The notes under the pieces are model-generated. The model saw only the letters and a list, made by a program, of their open reading frames with translations. It searched no databases and was not told the DNA's origin. Source: Periplaneta americana (lineage: Eukaryota; Arthropoda; Insecta; Blattodea; Blattidae). Taken from it: a stretch of 64,000 nucleotides of DNA. Location: the NCBI RefSeq assembly GCF_040183065.1, contig NC_091130.1:128999914-129063913 (forward strand), in the 5' to 3' direction. Below are positions 21,015-32,829 of this stretch, piece by piece. Every line of letters begins with the position of its first letter. The first letter of the stretch is position 1. The position numbers were made by a program, and so were the translations under genes.

Positions 21015-22075
21015 TACTATATCGATGGTGTTTAGGTAAAAGGGCTTAACCCTCATTTTTTTAAATATGACTTTTTTGCCATAATTAGTGTAGGCTAATT
21101 AGTTAAATATATTATTTTAATGTACCGAAGTACATATGATATTTCCATGCAGATATTCTGCGTCATCATACGATGAAAGAGTAATGGAACAGAGAAAAAT
21201 TCTCTCCGGCGCCGGGATTTGAACCCGGGTTTTCAGCTCTACGTACTGATGCTTTATCCACTAAGCCACACCGGATACAACTCCGACGCCGGATAGAATG
21301 GTCTCAGATTAAGCTCCAACTCTTGGGTTCCCTCTAGTGGCCGCCCTTTGCACTACGTCATAGATGTCTATGAACGCAGGACCGAAGTCCACACATGTGC
21401 TGAGGTGCACTCGATATGAGTGACTAGTTGGCCGGAATCCGACGGAATAAGCGCCGTCTTAAATCACGAAGTGATTTACACATATCATATATATTATTTT
21501 AATGTACCGAAGTACATATGATATTTCCATGCAGATATTCTGCGTCATCATACGATGAAAGAGTAATGGAACGGAGAAAAATTCTCTCCGGCACCGGGAT
21601 TTGAACCCGGGTTTTCAGCTCTACGTGCTGATGCTTTATCCACTAAGTCACTCTTATCGAGTGCACCTCAGCACATGTGTGGTCTTCGGTCTTGCGTTCA
21701 TAGACATCTATGACGTAGTGCAAAGGGCGGCCACTAGAGGGAACCCAAGAGTTGGAGCTTAATCTGAGACGATTCTATCCGGCGTCGGAGTTGTATCCGG
21801 TGTGGCTTAGTGGATAAAGCATCAGCACGTAGAGCTGAAAACCCGGGTTCAAATCCCGGCGCCGGAGAGAATTTTTCTCCGTTCCATTACTCTTTCATCG
21901 TAATTAGTTAAAATTTAATTACAAAACGTGAAGATATGTTTTTTGCCATTATGTTTACATTTCTTCATATGAAGTAACTAATAATAATGTGTTAAAATTT
22001 AATTACAGCTGTTTCAGAAAAAAACAATTATTTTGTGGGATAAACCCTTTTACCTGAACACCATTGATATGCTAT
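21015..22075. mobile_element. TIR element carrying a SINE2 composite
   Basis: Inverted ends at 21019-21044 and 22045-22070 share ATATC(G/A)ATGGTGTT(T/C)AG then GTAAAAGGG, with two mismatches. The interior outside the SINE insertion (21108-21900) is AT-rich and non-coding, about 270 bp. So a small MITE was the target and the SINE composite makes up most of its length. Confidence 0.65.
21108..21900. mobile_element. SINE2 composite: three tRNA-like heads in one insertion
   Basis: TAATTAGTTAAA at 21096-21107 and 21901-21912 is a perfect 12-bp target duplication around the whole 793 bp. Inside, 21108-21487 is a minus-strand unit. 21488-21648 repeats the first 160 bases of that unit (minus). About 21649-21900 is a plus-strand unit. 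Each has A box TGGCTTAGTGG (reduced to a fragment in the middle unit) and B box GGTTCAAATCC, followed by GGAGAGAATTTTTCTC. The middle and right units are fused at CCACTAAG / AGTCACTC. Confidence 0.85.
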
Positions 22076-22402
22076 GGTGCATACAACCATTTGGTTTCAC
22101 GAGCACTAAACTTACAGCAAGTGATGCTTGAGACGAGTGAAGTGCACTCGTAACTCGTGACAGTTTTTAGATTTTTTCTATGGAAATATGTGAAACAGCA
22201 TCTTTTTCGCACAGAGTCAGCATCTATAGATGGGTTGAAACAAACTATCACCCATCTCCATCAACACTTTTAAGAGTAACAGAGGATTGTCAGAATAGAG
22301 TAAGATACTGTCTTCAAGTAAATGGAACACACTTTGAATATTTGCAGTAGGGCTAGTGCACTGAGAACAGTAGGTTGTAATCTTTGCATGTAAATCTAGT
22401 AA
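21913..22402. other. Intron, nothing recognised beyond the TIR element end
   Basis: 22076-22402 holds no supported feature. Confidence 0.4.
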
Positions 22403-22881
22403 TGTTTACATAGGGTTACCATCCGTCCGGCGAAAGGAGATGAAGTCCTCTTTTTTTTCGTCATTTTATCCTGTCCAGCAGGAATTTGAAAATATCATAA
22501 CATGTCCGCCTTTTTTCATTTATAAACACCGACTTAAAAATAAATTTACATTACTCGTATTATGGATTAAAACAGTTGCATCTTTTTTGACTTGTTGGTC
22601 ATGGTGATGTTTTTATAACCAAGTCCAATCCACTACACACCGAATATGTAATTTAATTTCTCACAAACTTCATAGCATAGTGAGCTGTGGCTCTATCTAG
22701 CTTAAATCACATTCTTATCCATTTATTCAGTGGTAAATCGTATAGAAAGTCCTTTACAATGTTGTCCAACAATTCGCCAAATGTATATGTGTATTTCCAA
22801 AAAAATATATATATGGTGTATGTAAAGGACTTGTCAGCACCGAATTCTTCTGCATTTGAACTATGGCTCATTTTTAAAATA

Positions 22882-23288
22882 CTATAGTCGCGACACTGTT
22901 ATTTCCGGTGTGACTCCTCCTCTTTGCTTACGTCTTAGAAAGTGAAGGCTCTATAAATTCTAGGTAGGTAGTATCGTTCGCCATTTTTGTTCTTACGTTG
23001 CCGAGCTACCATACGAGGAATCTATTTGCCACACTGTTAAACATTATCATGTCGTAGCTCCTATGATAATAAATCAAACGCACTGTAATTGAGCAAATAA
23101 TTGAACGGCAAATAACGTCTTCGGGTACTTTCTGCGAACGCCAACGAAAGAGCCAAAATGGCGGGCGATTATATTAAGTATTTATCGAGCCTTAAGAAAT
23201 GAATCAGCGAATCACAAGACACACACGTTTAAATGTAGCCGACCTGCAACGCGATTGGCTGCCGGAAATTAGAGCGACGGGACTATAG
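22882..23288. mobile_element. MITE with CTATAGTC ends, copy 2 (407 bp)
   Basis: Reverse orientation relative to 4660-5076. Ends CTATAGTCGCGAC and CGGGACTATAG; TA on both sides. Inserted in the hAT transposase. Confidence 0.85.
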
Positions 23289-23525
23289 TATGGATTATTG
23301 TTCTGGGAATTCATATCTGAGATATGCACACACACGGCCTTCGTGATCTTTCTACATGACTGAAAATTGGTTAAGCTTATTTCCTGCTTTGGAAAGACTA
23401 ATTAGAATGTTCCCAGCTGTGAAATCATATTTTCTGTTCAGCCATCTAAATCTGTACCAATTTTGATAAGGTCTTTCAAATGAGTTCTCAGAGCTGTATC
23501 TTCGATCTCTTCATTCAATAATGTA

Positions 23526-23738
23526 CAGTCTTAGAAAAAAGTTTTGTCGCACAGATACTTCTTAAGTCCAAGAAAGGAGGCAGTGCGCATGTTCAGACAT
23601 AACGAAACATCCAAAACTAAGTTTATACCTCAACTAATCCTTCTCTTGTGAACCAGGTCGCTTGTCCTCTGATCACGCGCACTGCCTCCTTTCTGGAACT
23701 TTAAAGTATCTGTGCGTCAAAACTTTTTTCTAAGACTG
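23526..23738. mobile_element. Tc1/mariner-type MITE (213 bp)
   Basis: TIRs of roughly 68 bp, starting CAGTCTTAGAAAAAAGTTTTG and diverging inward (CTGTGCG / CGCACAG; AGAAAGGAGGCAGTGCGC on both arms). TA duplication at 23524-23525 and 23739-23740. Non-coding. Confidence 0.9.
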
Positions 23739-24630
23739 TACGTCTTCCACACTAAAACCTCAACTATTGAAAGGAAAAATAATTCAGATGTGGAAATCTA
23801 TGACTTGCTCATGTCAGCTCTAGTTTGTTTGCATGAGAGACTTAAAAATCAGTTCTTGGTACTAAAAGTGAAATTGTCATTAAATTCAATTTCTGAAAAT
23901 GGATTCCACACAGAATGTAAACATTTTCATGAATTATTTCTATGAAATTTACGTAGAATATCTTAAGAAAAATAGTCAAAGCTTATGGAAAAAGTTAACT
24001 GCTGACTCAAAGACATAAAGTCTAATGACCTATTGACATGCATTGAATTCTTATATTCTAAAAATGTCTCTATTGATGATTCTAAACTAATCAATTCTGC
24101 AAGGTACAAAGATATACCAATCAAGTAAATTTTGAACCAGAAATAGATTTAATTTTAGATAAACAGTGGTGCAAATTCTTCAAGTCCAATAGTTCTACCT
24201 ATACCGGTACTGAAATTTTCTCAGAACTTCTAAAAATATGTCAATTCTGTTTCTCTATCCCAAGTCACAATGGAAGTGTTGAGAAGATATTGTCCCAAAT
24301 ATCTGTCCAATGGACTAAACAAAGAAATCGCATGCTAACAGAGATAGTCACAGGTATCATCATGGTGAAATATAATTTCAAGGACATGGCCTGTGTAGAG
24401 TTTCATACAAGACAGAAATTCATCTCTTCTGCACAGAGTGGGTTCAGTGATAAGTACAGATGTAATTCTGACTAGTGAGAAAACTTATCGAGATGTGTCA
24501 TTATTTTATTTTTAATTTTATGCAGGCCAATTTCTAAAATGTCCTCTTTTTTTTTTTTTCAGCAGTGCTCCTTTATTTTAGATTTCATATCCTACTATAG
24601 AATTTCTTCTTATGTAACCCTATGTTTACA

Positions 24631-25100
24631 TGAGGGTAATGTAATAAAGCATACCCTGACTACGGGTTTATCCATCATGGCTGCATGAGCAACTACGAGA
24701 TTTGTTTATGTGATTGTGTCACAGATAATTTAAGTATCGTAACTTCCAATACGAAATGGTTCAGTGAGGTTACAATTCTGCCTGTAAAACGACATGTGTA
24801 GCCTACCATAGCCAAGCAAGCAGCAATATTACTTTTAATGCTATACAGTTTCACTTTATTAATATGTGCGCATGTTGAGTTGAATTTAAAAAAATTTCCA
24901 ATCACAGCGAAGTGTATCTCATGCTTCATTTACGTTGCATGCAGAACATTATGAATGAATGAAGAAGAAAATACTAACACTCTATTATGCAGCTGTATTG
25001 TTCCAAACCTAACATTAAATTTATATTATTTATATCGCTAAATAACGATAACAGAATATAAATAACTTGAATATTATTTATATCGATAACAAACGATAAC
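24631..25100. other. Intron, nothing recognised
   Basis: No supported feature. Confidence 0.4.
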
Positions 25101-25114
25101 AAAATAAAATTATA

Positions 25115-25205
25115 TCTTGAACAAGGCTCGAACTCACAACCTTCAAATCATTAAATGAGCACTCTACCACTGCTCTACGAGACGCAGATATGACTAACTG
25201 CTGCT
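25115..25205 (-). repeat. tRNA-like sequence
   Basis: Minus strand shows TAGAGCAGTGGTAGAGTG (A-box-like) and GAGTTCGAGCCTTG (B-box-like) separated by a normal tRNA-like distance. The acceptor stem does not pair and no 3' end is visible, so it is taken as a SINE head, not a tRNA gene. Confidence 0.5.
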
Positions 25206-25599
25206 TAAACATCATAGTTCCAAAACTGCTTCATGTGCGCATCTACAAGCACATGCATCATGTAACATGACCGTCATCCGAAGTGGACTTGGAATATATT
25301 CGCTGTTCTTGAGTCACTTTTTTTTTTTTTTTTTTTTTGGCAGTTGTACATATCACGAAATTGGACATAAATACGTAATTATGAGTTTTATTAAGGATGC
25401 ACTCAAACTTTTTTGTGTTACTATGCATACCGGCAGTTTTGATATAGGCCTATAGTAGATAAAAAGCTAAAAATTTACTGCATAGGTAACATATGTAATA
25501 ACTTGATAGTAGTGCAAGTTATTTAATTTATATTACCAGTTTTTGAATTGAACTAGCTGTTTATCGTCGTCATCTGCTTAAAATAATAAATAAATCTGT
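25206..25599. other. Intron with a long T run
   Basis: A 20-base T run at 25318-25337. Otherwise nothing recognised. Confidence 0.4.
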
Positions 25600-26488
25600 G
25601 GGAAAAATTCAAATATCTTGGAGCAACAGTAACAAATATAAATGACACTTGGGAGGAAATTAAACACAGAATAAATATGGGAAATATGTGTTATTATTTG
25701 GTTGAGAAGCTTCTATCAGTTACTGTAGTCTGCTGTCAAAAAATCTGAAAGTTAGAATTTATAAAACAGTTATATTACCGGTTCTGTATGATTATAAAAC
25801 TTGGACTTCCACTTTGAGAGAGGAACAGAGATTAAGGGTGTTTGAGAATAAGGTTCTTAGGAAAATATTTGGGACTAAAAGGGATGAAGTTACAGGAGAA
25901 CGAAGAAAGTTACACAACGCAGAACTGCACGCATTGTATTCTTCACCTGACATTTTATTTATTTAAGTAGGTTATTTTACGACGCTGTATCAACATCTTA
26001 GGTTACCTGTTCAGCATCTGAATGAGATGAAGGTGATAATGCCAGTGAAATGAGTCCTGGGTCAGCACCGAAAGTTACCATTATTAGCTCAAATTGGGTT
26101 GAGGGAAAACTCCGGAAAAAACCTCAACCAGGTAACTTGCCTCTACAGGGATTCGAACCCGGGCCACCTGGTTTCGCGGCCAGACACGCTAACCGTTACT
26201 CCACAGGTGTGGACTTCACCTGAAGTGATTAGGAACATTAAATCCAGACGTTTGAGATGGGCAGGGCATGTAGCAAGTATGGGTGAATCCAGAAATACAT
26301 ATAGAGTGTTAGTTGGGAGGTCGGAGGGAAAAAGGCCTTTGGAGTGGCCGAGACGTAGATGGGAGGATAATATTAAAATGGATTTGAGAGAGGTGGGATA
26401 TGATGATAGAGACTGGATTAATCTTGCACAGGATAGGAACCGATGGCGGGCTTATGTGAGGGCGGCAATGAACCTCCGGGTTCCTTAA
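25600..26488 (+). pseudogene. LINE-A C-terminal fragment, copy 2, split by a SINE
   Basis: Plus-strand polyprotein end. The first part (25600-25950) reads KFKYLGATVTNINDTWEEIK, REEQRLRVFENKVLRKIFG and KLHNAELHALYSSP. After the SINE the second part (26224-26488) reads VIRNIKSRRLRWAGHVASM, GRSEGKRPLEWPRRRWEDNI and RWRAYVRAAMNLRVP with stop. A stop interrupts the first part. The two parts join cleanly at the 10-bp duplication. Confidence 0.85.
25951..26213 (-). mobile_element. SINE1 copy inserted in LINE-A
   Basis: Full minus-strand SINE1 with B box GGTTCGAATCC and a tail of TAAATAAATAAAATG type on the minus strand. CTTCACCTGA at 25941-25950 and 26214-26223 is the 10-bp target duplication, cut from LINE-A codons. 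Confidence 0.92.
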
Positions 26489-28744
26489 ATGCTATTTGTA
26501 AGTAAGTTCATGTGTAACGGAATGTTAAAAAAATTCAATACCGGTACACCTAGCGTTATTTTAGAATGTTATTAGTGTATAAGCGAATAAATGATTGTTA
26601 TTAGGAATAGGCAACTTTTCAGTATATCAATTACAATGTATATTGTAATGTTAAGCATTCTACTACAAATTTATTTTTTAAGAAAAGGGAATAAATAATA
26701 CAGTTCAATGACATTGTGAAATTAATGCACAAAGCTCTACTAAAAGTTTACAAATTAGGCTCCAGATGGCAGTCTATCACCAGTTCACCAGTCAGCCACT
26801 AGCTGGCATGAGTTCAGGGTTGTTCTAGTTTAAACATCGAAGCATGTTGCGTATGGAGGGAAAACCAATATAATTCATATTTAACTTGTCGATAATATAA
26901 TAACGGTAGTATTTAAATGTCATTTTATTAAGTACGTTATGCGATTATGCGTTTTTACCTGTAGACATTAGTTTAATTCGCGAGTGAACAGTGCAACAAA
27001 TAGCGAGTGATGTGTTGGATACTTTCAGTTTGAATATGTGGATGCTTTTCAAATCTATCAAATTTTTGTGATGTATAGTGTGTGATAATTCAAAATATTA
27101 GTTTTAAATATGTATGCTGTTACCTACGAGCTGACTTCGAAATATATTCACAGGTTAGACACATTAAAGTAGCCTACTTATATGTGATTTAAATTGAGGT
27201 TATGTTTTGCACCTTCACTGTACTGTTGAGAGCTTTGAAGATTGCAAAGTTAAGGAATGTGTCCATCGGCAATCCGGCACGCCGCGCATACTGCTGCCTC
27301 AGCGATATCTTCCGTAAATAAAAACATTAATTTTACAGAGAGCTTTTATTTTAATACAACTTGCTTCACCAGGAATTCTCTGTTTGTTTTAATAATCGTT
27401 TTATAGACGTACTAGGAAACAATTTCGAGGTAATTCTCTAGGAAAGCTACACTGAATAGAGACTTTTTTTTTGCTTTACTGGCTTTTGTAAGTTGCATAA
27501 TATAGTGACAAACACGTGGTTTTAGTTAGCCACAAATATTTTCAACATAAAAGTCGTTTGATGGTAGGTCTATACCGTACTTGTATATTCCAATGCACTG
27601 TTGTAGCTTCCCTCCACAACTTGTTATCGACACAATAAAACTCGAAAAGTCCAGGGCGCAGTGGTAGGGAAGTGGACCATTTCCCTAGTAATTTGTCCTC
27701 GGGACTTTTCGCATGTTGGGTTGGTAATTAATAGAAGGGCACGGGTGGTTCTCCCCGTCTACTAAAGATTAACAGCATTCCTGGTCACTTCTGTTGCAGA
27801 CAAGTCACCCATTATATTATGTTCCCACACAGCTCTCTTGATTTTAGCCTAAGCCATTGGCGTTAAACTCACACCTGTACGGAGGTAGTCATAGAACTGT
27901 GTATTCAGTCTTTAAATAATTTATAGAAAATACGGTGTAACTATCCATTAAACCTCAACACTTCATTAAAGCTATGTAGCTTCTTTTCCATGGATTTTTG
28001 TGCTTTTGAATCAGTTCAAAATGTCTCATCCATAATTTTTTCATATGTTCAGAATATTGAACTTTTTTGTAGCCATTCCATTTGTAGGCCGTGCTCTTTG
28101 ACAGAACGATGGGAGAATAGTTTTTTTTTAATGGTGTGATAAGGAGTAGCCTATTATTAATAATTGAAACTCTTTTTTTTTTGGGTGGTTTAGGAGGTAG
28201 TTTTCTTATTTTCAGAATTGGCACATGAATTTGGCCATGGTAATCATCACTGGCCTTACCTGCCTAAATGACTATGCTCTAATAGTGAAACTACTTTTGG
28301 ACCGATCATGGACGAGTATCAGCCTATTTGAGGAGCTTCTGTTATTCAGATTTCTGGAACATCTTCATTCTGCCAGCATTTACAAAATGTAAGATTATTA
28401 TCATCCACTCGAAACTGATAAAACAATGTTCCTATTTTGGGGACAGAGAGTTTTGATGCTCCTTAAATACCCAAGTCACTAATTAACAATATTTGGACTC
28501 TCAGTTTTTTCCTGTTGCTACCACATCTCTTTCAATTCAATCCTATTTCATGCAGCAATCTCCTTGACACGTGGATCTTCCATGGAAAGTTATTTTTTTT
28601 TCTGTATTTTTTGCTCTAAGGAGTTTAGTAAGTGCCGTAGTACAGGAACTTTATGTGCCATATAGAATTCTCTTAAAATCTCTTATCACTTGTCTATCGA
28701 AGTCATCACAGTGGAACTTATGATCTTCAGATCTTGACCATTGT
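26489..28744. other. Long intron stretch with one unrecognised frame
   Basis: No mobile element identified. The minus-strand frame at 27955-28224 (89 residues, starting MPILKIRKLPPKPPKKKR) is basic and has no domain I know. It could be a transposon scrap or chance. I see no promoter or splice signals to support an exon. Confidence 0.4.
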
Positions 28745-29139
28745 TTACCTAGTGTAAGTAGGCATACTGGCTAAATCTTAGAGAACAGATCGGCAGTAGT
28801 AGAGTTGATGATGCCAGAGCTTGTATAATGAAGTACTTTATTGAGGCTTCCGTTGTGTATACATTTTTATTGTTTGATATTAGAGTAATAAATGATAATA
28901 AATAAATTTTTATCCCCACTCTTGCCACACATTTGCCACACGGCAGCTGCTTTCTCTGTCTACTGTCTACCCCCTGCCCTGGTGGATCATTCCCTAGCCA
29001 GCCATAATGAAATGTGCATTCGACACAAGAAACCAAATAAAATGTGCATTTGACACTCACATATTTAGCATAACACAATACACAACAAACCAAAATAAAA
29101 TGTGCGGGAAGCCAAATGTGCATTTGACACTTACGTATT

Positions 29140-29835
29140 TAGCATAACATTCATTTGTGAACATAACACTGTCGGAGACCCATACTTCGATTGTATTCCA
29201 CACACAATAGTCACCAGAGCCACGCTTGCTTTAGTCAGGACCCGGCACGTGATGGAGAATTTGGTTTGGGAACACACAATACATAATGTTAGTCCTCATT
29301 GAACATAAGTAGATTTGTTTTACCTCTTCCAGCAAGGGATGTCATAATCGAGTGGTCTAAAGCGTGTTACGAACAGGCTGCGTGAGTTTTGTTGGCAAGT
29401 TTGGCAGATCGAATCCTAGAGTGAGCGAAAGAAATAAGAAGAAAATAAAAGAGAGAGATGGTGCGTGAAAAAGAGAAAGAGAGAGAGAGAGTGTGAGACG
29501 AGATAGACAGGGAGACAGAACGGAGTTCTTATTTTGCTTAGTAGATGATACTTTCAATTCCACTTTTGTCCACTAGGTGTCTGGTGAACTAGTAGGGGAA
29601 AAGTGGAGAGGATGGCGGGCGGAGCTTCTACGATCTGTTCTTTAAGATTTCCCCCCTAATTTTTACAGAAGTAAGCTAGTTAATATGTGTAACTTTTACC
29701 ACTTGAGTGTCGATTACACATTTAATTTTGACGGAATTGAGCTAGTTAATAGGCCTAGGTGTAATTTAGGTTTGTTGTGTGTTGTGTTATTCTAAATACG
29801 TGAATGTCGAATGCACATTTCATTATGGTTGGCCT
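29140..29835. repeat. Diverged AG-rich repeat family, copy 1
   Basis: Shares ordered blocks with 29880-30240 and 34090-34570: GTGAACATAACACTGTCGGAG, TTGAACATAAGTAGATTTG, an AG-rich run, TCCACTTTTGTCCACTAGG, GGGCGGAGCTTCTACGATC then TGTTCTTTA. No coding frame, no target duplication found. Nature unknown. Confidence 0.6.
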
Positions 29836-29879
29836 TGGAAATGGCAAGAGTGGGGATAATTTCCTTTACTGGCGATCTG

Positions 29880-29992
29880 TTCTTTCAGATTTAGCCACAC
29901 AGTACAACACTCACCTCTGAAAGTAACACTATTGGAGACCTAAATTCGCCTCCCTCACTTCCTCACTCACAGATGTTATCTGCCCATTGAAC

Positions 29993-30045
<53 letters not shown>

Positions 30046-30240
30046 CTACTTTTACTTCCTAGAATGGCGTTTTCTTGTTCCACTTTCCTCCGCTACGTGT
30101 CAACCCCTACTTCCTAGTGAAGGGGATAGTGGGTGGAGCTTCTACAATCTGTTCTGTCAGATTTTCCTCTCAGTTCCGCCAAAATTAAATGTGCATGCGA
30201 CACTCACGTGGTAAAAATTACACATAGTAACTAAACTCTA
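29880..30240. repeat. Diverged AG-rich repeat family, copy 2
   Basis: Blocks GAAAGTAACACTATTGGAGAC, CCATTGAACATTGAG, an (AG)n run at 29996-30041, CCTACTTCCTAGTGAAGGG, GGGTGGAGCTTCTACAATC, and GACACTCACGTGGTAAAAAT. The (AG)n run sits where the other copies have AG-rich sequence. Confidence 0.65.
29996..30041. repeat. (AG)n microsatellite
   Basis: About 23 AG units inside repeat copy 2. Confidence 0.95.
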
Positions 30241-30471
30241 TTCCAAATGTGTTGGGAATGCAAGTAAACAGAGGCAGACAGAGAAAAAAAACGCGGTTCA
30301 CAAGCTGCCAAACTGACTTTGCGAAATTATGAATAAACATTGTCTGGAATTTTAATAGAGAGTAAAATAATATAATAGAGGGACCAAGGTTCGAAACTTA
30401 ACTGCAGCACTATCAGATAGATGGAAAATAATGTAATATTACACATACCTTTTGTTGTTATCGTTTCGTGT

Positions 30472-32829
30472 TTATTCACTCTCTGAAGTGCTGTCTTCTC
30501 CGATGTTGATGACCATCTCTTCAACCTCCTCCACTATATTGTCCATGTCCCACAATCGAGGTTCTTCTGTCACTATCACATGGCGAACACAATCTGCCCA
30601 TTTTTCAGCTGTTATGTGTTCGAAACTTTCATTAAGTAACCTTCTTACTTGTAATTTAAATGTGGTATTGCACTCCGCCACATAACCTTTCACTTGAGCC
30701 CATATTAACTCAATTGGATTGAGTTCACAGTGGTAAGGTGGTTGTTGTAACACTGTCATATTATGGTTTTTTGCCATTTCGTCTACTACGTTTTTGTCAT
30801 ATGTACTTCTATGCTGTGAGACAAGGAACAACTCTTTTTTCAACAGCCCTTCACTGTCCAGCGGAATCTGTTTAGACTTGAGCCATTCCAGAATATTATC
30901 CCTCCTCCAAGCGGGTGTGGGTAACTTCTCCTTCACTGTATGGTATGGGGCGTTATCGAGTACGATAACACTTCCCGGTTCTAGTTTAGGCAGTATTTTC
31001 CCAAACCACTCAATGGAATGCCTCCCCTGTCATTTCTTATTGGTACTCTTTCGTAGAATGTGACTCAAACACCCATAACGCATTATCTACGAACCCATTT
31101 TCATTTCCAATATGCACTACAATTAGCCGTTTTCCTTTTCCTGTTGGATTTTTCAAACCGACACTTAAACCTTTTAAAAAAGCATCTTTAGGACTAACTA
31201 TTTTCTTATCTTGCCACACTTTAGCCCTGGTAATTCCTTCGTTGAGCCAAGTCTCATCCATATAATAAATAGTTTTGCCCTGTGCTCTATATCGTCTAAT
31301 ATCTCTAAGATATCTTTGACGCCATATGACAATGTCATCCCGATTCAGTAAATAACTGTTTCTCTTTCTTTTTTCGAATTTGAAACCTATATGCAAAAGG
31401 AGTCTATAAAGAGTAGTTCTACTGAAATTATTTATGTCATTATCTTCGTTAACAGCTGAAAGAATTTTGTCCAATGTTGGAATTTCATTGCGTAAGTAAA
31501 ATGAATGTACTTTACTCCTTATCACAGCCTTTGTAAAATCATCGGTTGTATTTAATATAGTTTTAGTTTTGGGTTTCTTTTTTCTTGGAGATTTGACTTG
31601 GCCCGTAGATCGATATTCACTTAGGTAATATTCTATACACACTGCTCTTCCCTACTCCCAAAGTTGAATACACTTTTGAAACTACGTCTGTAAGAGATAC
31701 TTCAGGGTTATCTTTCACAAGAGTCTTAGGGCCGATTGCATAAACCATTTAATCTTAGATCAGAGGTTAAATTGATCCTTGTTTCAGCTGAACTTGGAAT
31801 TTTGTGTTGTATAAAGTCTAATCTGAGATTAATTTGTCTAAAACTACAGTCAACTTTGACTGAATAAATTTCTCCGATTAAGTTAGATGATCCAAGTTCA
31901 GTTATTTCTTTTATGTTTGAAATATACGAGTGACAGATTGTGCAAATAAAATATCCATTATTATTAATATTAATAGATATTTTAGGTATATTTATATATA
32001 TTTCTTTCAATTTCTTGCCTTAATACACAAACATTCTTATATTTTATAAGGCTCTATCTATATTATGTTTATAACAATCATTAATTAATAATGGGTATGA
32101 TAGGTACATTCATAAATGTTCAATTAACTGTATTACTAAACGAAAATTGTCGTTTTATAAAGCTTTATTATGTTTAGCAGTATCAAACACCATAATATAA
32201 CAGCTTGGAGAACAGTCAACCTTCTTCTTATTGTCCGCCATTATTTACATTGCACAAAAAAACAGTGTCTCCAACAGAGTGTAATACGGAAAATTGCCAA
32301 AAAGTAGTTGTAAAGTCGCTAGATTTCTCATTATCAACAAAGAAAGATTAAATTTTGTCACTATGGGGTGCTAAAAAGGCCACTAAATCCCTATTTAAGC
32401 AATATAAAAGTTAAAAGAAATTGTTGTTAAAAAGGAGTTAAAGTCGCTAGATTGGCAACACTGAACAAACCTGTATAACATGGTTCGCGCATCACGTATT
32501 TCACCTGTTTATGCGATGTTGCCAAATCCTTTTCACGTGAACTTAGATTGCATTTGAACCAAGGTAATTTGATCGCAGAAAAGTTTTATACAATAGAAGA
32601 AGTGTCTGAACTCGGTTCACTTTTCAATCTTCGATCAAAGTTGATCTTTAGTCAGGGAGTTTTATACAATCGGACCTTATACATATTTATAATCTGTATT
32701 TTTTCTCTCGTATGAAACCTTTCCCCCCCGCTTGTGCTTCTTGACTGGCGAATGTCCAGAACACCCTGGTTGAGAATCGTCATTCATGTCAGCACTCTAG
32801 GCTACATTCAGTTATGCACAACACACTAA
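30472..32829 (-). pseudogene. DDE transposase with long D-E spacing, split by a Harbinger-type MITE
   Basis: Minus-strand Tc1/IS630-like transposase. The N-terminus near 32677-32790 reads MNDDSQPGCSGHSPVKKHKR. After the MITE (31729-32676) it continues KDNPEVSLTDVVSKVYSTLG, then a frameshift and an open stretch (31037-31642). That stretch holds YYMDETWLNEG (first D) and GLKNPTGKGKRLIVVHIGNE. A stop and frameshift near 31025-31040 precede EWFGKILPKLEPGSVIVLDN (second D), and the last part to 30475 holds PPYHCELNPIELIWAQVKGY (E). About 81 residues separate the second D from E, far more than the 34 of Tc1. I recall a DD82E (Sailor) group with such spacing. Dead but only lightly damaged. Confidence 0.82.
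31729..32676. mobile_element. PIF/Harbinger-type element, copy 1 (948 bp)
   Basis: Ends GGGCCGATTGCATAAA and its inverse TTTTATACAATCGGACC; 3-bp duplication TTA at 31726-31728 and 32677-32679. Interrupts the transposase above. A minus frame of about 94 residues at 31726-32010 is shared with copy 2 but runs through the terminal repeat, so I do not call it a gene. Confidence 0.85.

Larger units (their letters stand above)
22411..24622 (+). mobile_element. hAT element with decayed transposase and two nested MITEs
   Basis: Ends TAGGGTTAC..(left) and ..GTAACCCTA (right), with 8-bp target duplication TGTTTACA at 22403-22410 and 24623-24630. Plus-strand remnants of one transposase lie at 22687-22881, 23289-23525 and 23739-24475. 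They include NWLSLFPALERLIRMFPAVK, STIERKNNSDVEIYDLLMSA and the C-terminal dimerisation block NGSVEKI..SQISVQWTKQRN-RM. MITEs at 22882-23288 and 23526-23738 split the coding region, and point changes add stops. About 1.6 kb remains without the MITEs. Confidence 0.88.

Noticed and set aside
27955-28224. Basic 89-residue frame as a host exon
   Set aside because: No acceptor or donor of quality, no known domain, T-rich complement explains Lys runs.
29987-30214. Frame beginning with alternating Glu-Arg
   Set aside because: Translation of the (AG)n run.
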